A DNA stretch of 41,277 nt from NCBI GenBank assembly GCA_029263015.1, contig JAJCYI010000055.1, positions 1-41,277 on the forward strand, in the 5' to 3' direction. This document shows, piece by piece, positions 1-7,578 of this stretch (position 1 is its first letter; every line of letters begins with the position of its first letter). The notes under the pieces were generated by a model. It saw only the letters and a list, made by a program, of their open reading frames with translations, had not been told where the DNA came from and ran no database searches. Source of the DNA: Saprospiraceae bacterium. Its GTDB lineage: Bacteria; Bacteroidota; Bacteroidia; Chitinophagales; Saprospiraceae. A program made the translations under genes and the position numbers.

Positions 1-66
1 CCCCAATTTAACGGGCGCAAATATTGTCAAATTGGAAGCAAATTGGGGAGGGTAAATGTGGTGTAC

Positions 67-156
67 CAGACCTGTCAGGTTGTTTTTCCCATATATGTTG
101 GGCAACCCGTAAACGGCTTCCCCAACATATATGTAAAAAACAACCTGACAGGTCTG
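67..156. repeat. Long two-part inverted repeat (hairpin) after the first secreted protein gene
   Basis: A 90-bp inverted repeat. The outer arms are 21 bp (CAGACCTGTCAGGTTG at the left, its exact complement at the right) and an inner pair of 12 bp (ATATATGTTGGG / CCCAACATATAT) follows after a small asymmetric bulge. It lies 7 bp beyond the stop codon of the minus-strand gene at 164-3868, so it could end that transcript, but there is no T tract after it on either strand. Its perfection and the AACCTGACAGGT motif look like an interspersed Bacteroidota palindromic repeat rather than a classical terminator. A weaker inverted repeat (CCCCAATTT at 1-9 and AAATTGGGG at 40-48) sits just before it. Confidence 0.85.
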
Positions 157-163
157 AGTACGA

Positions 164-3100
164 TTAAAATACGACCATCCTTCCCTGGCCATTCCCTGAT
201 TCAGACTCAAAACGGTACAGCACTATACCAGATTGGTTCAACTCACTTGCCGATATCCTTATCTCAGAGTAACCTGCGGGGTAATTTGCTACCGACTTTT
301 TCAAGATGGTCCCAGATGGGGTGTAAAAAGTAAAACTGACAGGCCCTCCTTCTGGAAGTTGAAAACCAATAGTTGTGAAATCATGGAAAGGGTTAGGCTT
401 GCTGGGGAATAAAATGGTTTGTGTCTTGTTATCAATATTATCTGGAAAGGTCAATTGAAGATCGTGAATTGCCAGTGCTTCTGAGTAAACTTCAACAGGC
501 ATTTCGTGCCGATTTATTTTTATCAAATCACTTATTCTTCCATTGCCCAAAGATTTGAATATCAAAGTAAATAACGGTTCATTTTTTTCTGGCAAATACG
601 CGTAGTTGGTATTCCAAGTGGTTCTCAATATACCATTGTGAATATTGCTTTTTCCAAAATTATTATCATTTAATATTCCTGGTTTTATTTCCAATAATTC
701 CAGTTTTTCAACATCGAACTCTAAAGCAAATTGAAAACCTAAAATACTCTTGGACTCAATAATTACAGGTAGTTCGACCACATCACTTTTTTTTGCAGAT
801 AAATTTGGTAACAGTAATGAATTACTTTCTATATAACTTCGGTTTTGAATTTCACCATTGAAATTGACTGAGGCAGAACCATTTAAATCGCCAATCTTCA
901 TACCTATGAAATCTAATTCAGTAATCGCTGGAGTAGTTATATCAATAACTTCTGGAAAGGCAGGAGAAAATGGGTTGTTAGGGTCAGCAAACACAAAATC
1001 TTTTGGAACAAAACGCCAGGAAGTATTTTCTGGAAATTCATCGTAAATCCCTAAAATCAACCTCCTCATTTCCACCGCATCAAATGTGGTAACTGAATTT
1101 GATTTATTGGCATCGGCTGCAATTATTTTATATGGACTATCCAAAGGAATGACCCCCAAGATGTGTTTTGTCAAAACAACAATGTCGAACGTGGTGACGC
1201 CATTATCGTGGTCGTCGTTTTTAAAAGGAGTTATACTAAAAGATGTATTTGGCGGGGGGAAGAAAGTATAAACGCCGTCGGAATCAGTCGATAAATTTAA
1301 ACCTAGGGAATTAATAATTTCAACGTCATCGATTCCTTCTCCTTGTTCTGTAGCAACTACATGTGAAAGGAATGGCTCAACAACACAAACGGTCATGTTG
1401 TCTTCAATAAGCAAAGTGCTAAAGCAGGAATCCTGGTTTCCGTTTTCATCAGTCACAAATATTGTGAGAGGATGTACCCCAAGATCAACACAATCAAATA
1501 TTTGACTGTCGTCATTTACATCAGGAGAAAAGGAAAAATTCAAATTACCTGTGCAGTTATCAAAGCTCAAGTCATTAAAATCATCAGCAAAAACCTCTAA
1601 TTCAGGAACGGTCATTGGAAGTGTTGGAGGAAGTATTTCTACAATTTCAAATCCAGAACAATTTGCCGTAGGCGCCTGACAATCAACCACTTTTACTGTC
1701 GTGAAACAAGTGTCCTGATTGTTGCATAAGTCTGTTGCGACGTATCGGATATCGTAAATCCCAGGAATGGCACTAGAAAACGCACTGTTGTCCGAAAGCC
1801 ATGTATCAGATAAAAAAATGCTCGTTTCTAAAGTTGTATTATTTGTACAATCATCTATCTGAGGAATGGGAATTGACAAATCGGTAAAACAATTATTACC
1901 AATAATACAAATGTCTGGGATGGTGCACCCACTTGTAAATACAGGGCTGATCGTATCAATTACATGGATGAATTGATCGACGATCACCTCAAAACCTGGG
2001 TCACAATTGTTCATGATATTCCAGATCCTCATCATCGCTAAACAAGCACCTGTCGTATCAGTAGTTATTTCATCAGAAAAAGAAATTACGAGGTCTTCAA
2101 TCGTGAGGTTATTTACAACTGGTTCATCTACATTGATTGGATTATTATCACAATAATAATCAATTTCAGGGGGCGATTCGACTTCAATATCTGTTTCGTG
2201 TTCTACTGTTATAGTTTGCTCACAAATATGATCTTCGCCATTTACTGTGACGGTATGGGTTCGGACGATGGTTCCAGAATAACAAGCATCAATATCTGTC
2301 TGAACATCGATCGTTGGAACAAACACGCAGTTCTGATAATAAAGCGGAAGTCCAAATTCATTTAAAATCAAAACATCTCCATTGTTTAAAGGCTCTTCTA
2401 AATTATCTTTGTAATAATCTCCGGAAATGGTCTTGTTTTCTGGGCAGGTGGCAATGACGCCTTCGGAAACAAATAAAACGGAAGATTCTATTATTGAGTT
2501 GTCGCAATCATCTGTTGCAGTAAAAGTGATGTTATAAATTCCTGGAACTTTCATGATCTCCGAAATGACACTATCGGTTGTATGTGTTTGCCAGGGCGTT
2601 TCGATCAATAAATCAAAATCGGAGCACTCATCATGTAAGTCAATTGGTGGAATCAAAAACAAAGTGCCACAGGTAGCTAAAGTGCTTATATAAAAGGTGT
2701 CGGGCACTGAAAAATCAGGGGCTTTTGTATCTGCCAATATGATGGTTTGGACATGGAAACGGGATTCATCCAAACAATAGTCGAGTGCCTCCCAGGTCCG
2801 TTCAATTTCAAAATGGTTTCCGCAAACGTTGGTTATTTCGTCGGTGATAACAAAAGTAATATTGCAAGAAACCGTGGAAGGGTCTATTCCATTGACGAGC
2901 GGAAGACCAGTAATGCTGGGGTCGGTATCACTTGGCAAATCGTCTTCATTGGTACAGGCTAAAACGGGTGATTGGATGCCATCGCGGTTGAGTGGGAAAA
3001 CAATATCGTCAAGGGCTACTCGGTTGGCATTTATAGTTTGGTTACAATTTGAGCTGTTTCCGAAGGGGTCGGTAGAAGCCCAGATTCGAGTAACCGAAAA

Positions 3101-3868
3101 AGCAATTTCGTCTCCGTCACAATAAGAATTGACTCTGACATCGGTGAAAGTATGTGTGTAGTCCTCTTGCAGGAAGCAGCCATCAATACTTGGGACTCCC
3201 ACCGAATCATATAATTCGTGACATAAGATCGTGGTATCACTAGGACAAGTCATATCGTGCTCCATGGTGTTTCCGTCCACGACGATGACGCCAAAGCAGG
3301 TATTCTCGGTTTCTAGGTCAATGAGGATGAAATTCCAAGCAGGCCCAACAAATTCCTTATCCACTGTATTTCCCAGATCTTCACCAGATTGATCCAGGAT
3401 CACTATATCGTACTGGTCGTTGCATCCCCTGAATCCAAGCAAAATATCCTCGCCGGTTATTTCTCTTGTACACTCACCACCAAATCCCACGATAACCTGT
3501 GGCTTGCATTCTATGGTAAATGGCGGCGGTTGTACCGTTACATTGAAATTACAAGACTCAACGTCGCCGGACGTGCTTGTGACAGTTAGTGTGACTACCT
3601 CTGTACCGTAGGTGAAAAAATGATTTGACGGTACACTGAATACTGAATTGGCAACGGGTTCACTACTGGACCATACAAGAGCAGCGAAACCTACAAAAAT
3701 TCCGCATTCTGCAAACAAGGGACCAACTTCGATGTCAGGTGGGCACGTTAGACTAAGTTGATTGTTGTCTGGAGTCACGCCAGATAACTGAAATTGGAAG
3801 AGTAAAAAAAGTAGGCTGGAGAAAATAGCCTTGCCAATAAGTTTTGGTGTAGAATTAAAATAGTTCAT
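164..3868 (-). CDS. Secreted HYR/dockerin-like/cohesin-like protein with T9SS sorting domain
   Basis: A 1234-residue exported protein. It has an N-terminal signal peptide (hydrophobic ..IFSSLLFLLFQFQLSG..). A long series of Cys-rich Ig-like HYR-type modules follows (TCPPDIEV at the start, repeated TDxCxN and D..xPxF signatures) to about residue 880. Next come two dockerin-like calcium-loop segments (GVTTFDIVVLTKHILG and VTTFDAVEMRRLILG, about 885-950). A cohesin-like beta module (about 1005-1140, with ILGFQFALEFD) precedes a typical T9SS type-A sorting domain (about 1152-1234, PNPFHDFTTIGFQLPEGG). The role is probably a cell-surface or released adhesive or scaffold protein; no catalytic motif was seen. 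It lies 75 bp downstream of a full-length paralog on the same strand and is probably co-transcribed with it. The start is placed at the signal-peptide Met. The domain calls come from motif recognition; the exact function is unknown. Confidence 0.88.
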   Translation of the reverse strand: MNYFNSTPKLIGKAIFSSLLFLLFQFQLSGVTPDNNQLSLTCPPDIEVGPLFAECGIFVGFAALVWSSSEPVANSVFSVPSNHFFTYGTEVVTLTVTSTSGDVESCNFNVTVQPPPFTIECKPQVIVGFGGECTREITGEDILLGFRGCNDQYDIVILDQSGEDLGNTVDKEFVGPAWNFILIDLETENTCFGVIVVDGNTMEHDMTCPSDTTILCHELYDSVGVPSIDGCFLQEDYTHTFTDVRVNSYCDGDEIAFSVTRIWASTDPFGNSSNCNQTINANRVALDDIVFPLNRDGIQSPVLACTNEDDLPSDTDPSITGLPLVNGIDPSTVSCNITFVITDEITNVCGNHFEIERTWEALDYCLDESRFHVQTIILADTKAPDFSVPDTFYISTLATCGTLFLIPPIDLHDECSDFDLLIETPWQTHTTDSVISEIMKVPGIYNITFTATDDCDNSIIESSVLFVSEGVIATCPENKTISGDYYKDNLEEPLNNGDVLILNEFGLPLYYQNCVFVPTIDVQTDIDACYSGTIVRTHTVTVNGEDHICEQTITVEHETDIEVESPPEIDYYCDNNPINVDEPVVNNLTIEDLVISFSDEITTDTTGACLAMMRIWNIMNNCDPGFEVIVDQFIHVIDTISPVFTSGCTIPDICIIGNNCFTDLSIPIPQIDDCTNNTTLETSIFLSDTWLSDNSAFSSAIPGIYDIRYVATDLCNNQDTCFTTVKVVDCQAPTANCSGFEIVEILPPTLPMTVPELEVFADDFNDLSFDNCTGNLNFSFSPDVNDDSQIFDCVDLGVHPLTIFVTDENGNQDSCFSTLLIEDNMTVCVVEPFLSHVVATEQGEGIDDVEIINSLGLNLSTDSDGVYTFFPPPNTSFSITPFKNDDHDNGVTTFDIVVLTKHILGVIPLDSPYKIIAADANKSNSVTTFDAVEMRRLILGIYDEFPENTSWRFVPKDFVFADPNNPFSPAFPEVIDITTPAITELDFIGMKIGDLNGSASVNFNGEIQNRSYIESNSLLLPNLSAKKSDVVELPVIIESKSILGFQFALEFDVEKLELLEIKPGILNDNNFGKSNIHNGILRTTWNTNYAYLPEKNEPLFTLIFKSLGNGRISDLIKINRHEMPVEVYSEALAIHDLQLTFPDNIDNKTQTILFPSKPNPFHDFTTIGFQLPEGGPVSFTFYTPSGTILKKSVANYPAGYSEIRISASELNQSGIVLYRFESESGNGQGRMVVF

Positions 3869-3891
3869 GGATCGGTTTTGTTAAATTTGGA

Positions 3892-3940
3892 ATATCTGGT
3901 TTTTGGTTTTTGGTCTGTCTAAGAACCAAGAACCAGATAT
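3892..3940. repeat. Imperfect inverted repeat of TTTTTGG/AACCAAG units between the two paralogs
   Basis: The arms ATATCTGGTTTTTGGTTTT and AGAACCAAGAACCAGATAT pair almost perfectly around a short loop, and each arm is made of heptamer-like units (TTTTTGG, AACCAAG). It fills most of the 75-bp gap between the two giant secreted-protein genes. Similar units recur at 23368-23412 and 24608-24628. It may be a transcript-processing hairpin or an interspersed repeat; function is unknown. Confidence 0.75.
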
Positions 3941-3943
3941 ATT

Positions 3944-6900
3944 TCAGTTCATTGGGTTGACGCTATTGTTCAGGTCGCCTATTTTTATTCCGATAAAATC
4001 AAGATCGAATAGATCAAAAGATAGATTATTTATGAGGATGGTTTCGGGGAAAGTCTCTTCCCAAGGGTTTTGTGGATTTGGGAATACATAATCAGCTGGG
4101 ACAAACCGCCACGAGGAATTGTTGGGGAAATTGTCATAGATGAACAAGATCAATTTCCTCATTTCCACTATATCGAAAGTGGTGACGGTGCCAGAATTAT
4201 TGATATCGGCAGCGATTATTTTATAGGGGCTGGACAGGAACTCGACGCCCAGGATATGCTTGGTCATCAAGACTGCATCGAAGGTGGTGACACCGTTGAG
4301 GTGGTTGATGTTTTTGGTGGGGGTGATTTCATAGTCGATTCCTAGGGGTGAGGTAGTCGAATATACACCTTCATCGTCTGTGATTAGATTTGCCATGAAG
4401 CCATTCGTAGATTGAACAGCAACATTGACGTTTAAGATGCCAAGCGCATTTTCTGTTTCTATCTGCCCTGCAATAATAGGGTCGCAAGAGTCGCAGCCGC
4501 TCATGTTAGATTGAACAGCAAGCAATGTTTCACAGGAGCTTTGGTTTCCATACTGGTCAGATACCCAAAGGGTTATGGTGTAGCCTCCCACATCGCAACA
4601 CCCAAAGGAGAGCAAGATATTAAGTGAATCTTCTTCAAAAGAAAATTGCAGTGGTTGACCACAATTATCGCTACTCCCGTCATCAAAATCAGATGCAAAG
4701 ATCTCAACGAATGGTTCATCACCAAGGTTGACAGGTACCATCAACTCCACAACAATCTGATCTTGACACTCCGCCACTGGCGGTATCGTATCGCTCACTG
4801 TAAATTCGGTCAGGCAAGCCGCGGTGTTTCCACATTCATCCGTGACGGTGTAAGCAATATTGTAAGTGCCGGGGCCGATCACCACATTTGCGCCTATTTC
4901 ATTACCTAAATCGCCAAACAAGGACATGTTGATATTTCGGCAGCCGGTGATTTCTGGGTTCGGCACAGTCACGGTAATGTCGCAACTGTTTGCAAACAAA
5001 AACAAGTCTGGGATTTCACAACCATTGGTGAAGACAGGAGCTTCTGTAGAATTGACAATAATGGTTTGTACATATTCCATGTATCCATCGCCCCCGTCCA
5101 TAAAATGCCGATCGGCCAATTGGGTGTCGTCATTGTTTATTGTCCCATCAAAAATACAGTCATTAATCAAAGTCCATTTCCGCTTTATTGTGAAACAGCC
5201 AGCCGGACCATCGTTGATGAATTCATCCGAAGATTCTGTGACCATGTTTTCACAGCCAAAATTGAACAAAACGGGGGCTCCTAAATCTGCCATAGATGGA
5301 GGAATGCATATCGAAGTGTCTTTTGGAAAAATCGCATCAAAATCAGAAACATGGATTACTGTAACGACCTGAACACAGACGTCTGGCGTTGTTCCATCAG
5401 AAGTTAAGGTTCGGAATATTGAACCATCGCCGCAGCTATTGACAGAAACAGAATCAGTTTCTCCCACATTAAAAGTACAGTTGCCATGGAATTCAGGCAT
5501 GCCCAACATGGCCAAAGAATCAAAGTCTTCAAATGCAATTGCTGGAGCAACCACGCCGAAATAATAATCGCAATCAATAGTGGTGTTGGGCGGACATGTT
5601 GTGATCGTTTTATTCTCGATCAATAAAGTATTGGTTGATTCAGATGAGTTGCCGCAGGCATCGGTAACGGTGTACTTGATTGGAAAGGTCCCTTCAATGA
5701 GTTCGATTCCTGACCACCCACCATTGGTGAAAAGCGTGTCCCACGGTGTCATGATTTCCACATCAAATTCCGAACATTCCAGAATATTGAAAGCCATAGG
5801 CAAAATCAATGAATCTCCACAATCCATTGAAAGACTGGCGAATACGGTATCAGGAATGGTGAAAATGGGCGGAATGGTGTCAATGACTTTGATGTATTGG
5901 GTATCTTTTACGGTCGATGCTGGGTCGCAAATGTTCACCACTGTCCAAATCCGCTCTATATCATAAGTGGCGCCACATATTTGGGTGGCCATGTCCTGGA
6001 AATTTGAAGTAACATCACATTCAGAATTTGTATTTGCTGGGAAATTTCCAAAAAGCGGTACACCAGTAATGGAGGGGTCAGCGACTGCTTCCCAACCTTC
6101 ATCATTGCTGCACAACAATGGCATTTCAGCTGTTCCGTCAAAGTCAGGCGGGAAAATAACCGTGCTAATGTTAAACCTCATCCCCGTAATGACCTGTTCA
6201 CACGTGTCCCTTTTGCCGAATGGGTCTGTTGCTACCCAATACCTTGATTTCTGAAACCCAATCGTATCTGTACACAAAGTCGCTGAAGTCTCATCATAAT
6301 AAATTAGGTCAAACTCCTGGTAGCAACCTGAGGTGTCTGGGGTGCCAATAATGGCTGGGAACAAGGGTACGTTACAAACTATGGTAATGTCTGATGGGCA
6401 GGTAATAGCTGGTGGGGTCCCACCAGTTACAGTAACTTGGTTAAGGCATTGCATCCCATTTGTGCCATGTTGGACAATGGTCAAAAAGGTCTGTCCAACA
6501 TCAAATGCGTCAATAATTGAAGCCTGGGCATTGCCATTTTCATCCAGCCTGGTGATTTTGTAACTGCCAAAGCAGCCCGTTGAGTCAGCGTTTAATAGTT
6601 CTGTCACCAAGATTTCCCGGGCACATTGTCCCTCAAGGGAAAGTTGTACATTATTCAGACATTCCAGGCTGGCAGGTAAAAATTCATTTACCACTACATT
6701 AAAATTACAGACTTCCAAATCGCCATTTGTAGTAGTTGCTGCAATGGTAACGATGGATGTGCCAATATTGAAAAACGTACCAGAAGGCGGGAAAAAAATA
6801 GTATCTGATAATGTTTCGGTGCTATTCCAAACCAGGGTATCGTAAGAAACATTTAATCCACATTCACCAACTCCCAATTCTATCACTAAGTCATCTGGAC

Positions 6901-7015
6901 AAGTAATATCGATGATTTTATCATTACCAAAAAGGGGAACATGCGTGGAGAAGAAAACCAATAAGAAAAGGGTTTTCAAAAAATAAGTTGAAATATTAGG
7001 AGTATCCGAATTCAT
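3944..7015 (-). CDS. Secreted HYR/dockerin-like protein, paralog lacking sorting domain
   Basis: A 1023-residue protein colinear with its downstream neighbour: signal peptide (YFLKTLFLLVFFSTHVPLFG), then HYR-like Cys-rich modules starting ITCPDDLVIELGVGECG. It ends in a dockerin-like pair (GVTTFDAVLMTKHILG, VTTFDIVEMRKLILF; about residues 900-970) and the same C-terminal wing finishing IGIKIGDLNNSVNPMN. The neighbour continues from that point into a cohesin-like module and a T9SS sorting domain, whereas this protein stops. The 75 bp after its stop hold no remnant of such a domain. It may rely on another export or anchoring route, or it may be a truncated duplicate. It is likely the first gene of a two-gene transcript. 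There is no catalytic motif, and an adhesive or scaffold role is inference. Confidence 0.87.
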   Translation of the reverse strand: MNSDTPNISTYFLKTLFLLVFFSTHVPLFGNDKIIDITCPDDLVIELGVGECGLNVSYDTLVWNSTETLSDTIFFPPSGTFFNIGTSIVTIAATTTNGDLEVCNFNVVVNEFLPASLECLNNVQLSLEGQCAREILVTELLNADSTGCFGSYKITRLDENGNAQASIIDAFDVGQTFLTIVQHGTNGMQCLNQVTVTGGTPPAITCPSDITIVCNVPLFPAIIGTPDTSGCYQEFDLIYYDETSATLCTDTIGFQKSRYWVATDPFGKRDTCEQVITGMRFNISTVIFPPDFDGTAEMPLLCSNDEGWEAVADPSITGVPLFGNFPANTNSECDVTSNFQDMATQICGATYDIERIWTVVNICDPASTVKDTQYIKVIDTIPPIFTIPDTVFASLSMDCGDSLILPMAFNILECSEFDVEIMTPWDTLFTNGGWSGIELIEGTFPIKYTVTDACGNSSESTNTLLIENKTITTCPPNTTIDCDYYFGVVAPAIAFEDFDSLAMLGMPEFHGNCTFNVGETDSVSVNSCGDGSIFRTLTSDGTTPDVCVQVVTVIHVSDFDAIFPKDTSICIPPSMADLGAPVLFNFGCENMVTESSDEFINDGPAGCFTIKRKWTLINDCIFDGTINNDDTQLADRHFMDGGDGYMEYVQTIIVNSTEAPVFTNGCEIPDLFLFANSCDITVTVPNPEITGCRNINMSLFGDLGNEIGANVVIGPGTYNIAYTVTDECGNTAACLTEFTVSDTIPPVAECQDQIVVELMVPVNLGDEPFVEIFASDFDDGSSDNCGQPLQFSFEEDSLNILLSFGCCDVGGYTITLWVSDQYGNQSSCETLLAVQSNMSGCDSCDPIIAGQIETENALGILNVNVAVQSTNGFMANLITDDEGVYSTTSPLGIDYEITPTKNINHLNGVTTFDAVLMTKHILGVEFLSSPYKIIAADINNSGTVTTFDIVEMRKLILFIYDNFPNNSSWRFVPADYVFPNPQNPWEETFPETILINNLSFDLFDLDFIGIKIGDLNNSVNPMN

Positions 7016-7465
7016 GGGATGGACATTTTGATAAAATTTTACTGTTTGGGATGTACCTTAAAACCTTTTCCAATAGAATAACTTGGAATAACTTAAATAA
7101 TCGGTTGCGAAAAATTACAATATGATGTCCGAATTGATCCAGAGGCTCTCTGGCTGAATGGGTGAGTTTGCCAAATTGACTGCTAAATTAAGAAAAATTT
7201 CACCATCCAGTCAAATAACAGAACATAAAGGAACTGTTTTCTCGAAAAGAAGTTGAAAATAGCCTTGTGGAGTATGTATTTCCTCTTATATACGGAAGGA
7301 ACTACCAACAAAAAATTTGCCGAAATGGCTATCGCTATCATTTTTGCATACAACTACATTTTTGTGCTCTGCTTTTTATTGGTTATTCCCCGTAGTTCAA
7401 CTGCAACGGTGCTTTCGCTTTTCCGTAAAATGCCCTTTCTTCGCAAACTAAATTTATTAATTTAT
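7016..7465. other. Intergenic region between divergent secreted-protein and leuS genes
   Basis: Divergent promoter space for the minus-strand secreted-protein pair and plus-strand leuS. No convincing Bacteroidota promoter (TTTG plus TAnnTTTG with the right spacing), no T-box features and no RNA gene were recognised. An open frame starting at 7253 runs through here and the following hairpin but looks non-coding. The 3' part, next to leuS, is the repeat described separately. Confidence 0.5.
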
Positions 7466-7569
7466 AATGGTGAATGGTTGGCGGTGAATGGTAAATGGTT
7501 AGCGGTGAATGGTTTTCATTCACCATTCACCATTTACCATTCACCATTCTTCACTCACCATTCGCCATT
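7466..7569. repeat. GGTGAATGG-type repeat array forming a ~100-bp hairpin before leuS
   Basis: The left half carries repeated GGTGAATGG/GGTAAATGG units and the right half the complementary CCATTCACC/CCATTTACC units, so the region can fold into a long imperfect stem with a TTTT loop near 7513-7516. Its last paired base is 9 bp before the proposed leuS start codon, so in mRNA it would sit in or next to the ribosome-binding region. It resembles the interspersed simple-repeat palindromes common in these genomes. A regulatory effect on leuS is possible but unproven. Confidence 0.8.
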
Positions 7570-7578
7570 AAAAAAGAA

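Noticed and set aside
43-333. 96-codon plus-strand open frame at the left end
   Set aside because: It runs through the hairpin at 67-156 and antisense to the end of the secreted-protein gene.
4866-5372. 168-codon plus-strand open frame
   Set aside because: Antisense to the second giant secreted protein, whose domain pattern is clear; a shadow frame.
164-7015. Repeat-rich genes as a polymorphic toxin or phage tail-fibre system
   Set aside because: Modules are HYR/dockerin-like with a T9SS domain; no toxin domain, immunity gene or phage structural gene nearby.
7466-7569. CRISPR-like repeat array
   Set aside because: Units are contiguous, inverted and degenerate, with no unique spacers and no cas genes.
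7495-7578. Upstream start for leuS giving 28 extra residues
   Set aside because: The extension is a translation of the repeat array; the Met at 7579 begins the conserved DYKPREIEKKW sequence.
7016-7578. Possible T-box or leucine leader for leuS
   Set aside because: No T-box sequence, specifier loop or Leu-rich leader peptide was visible.
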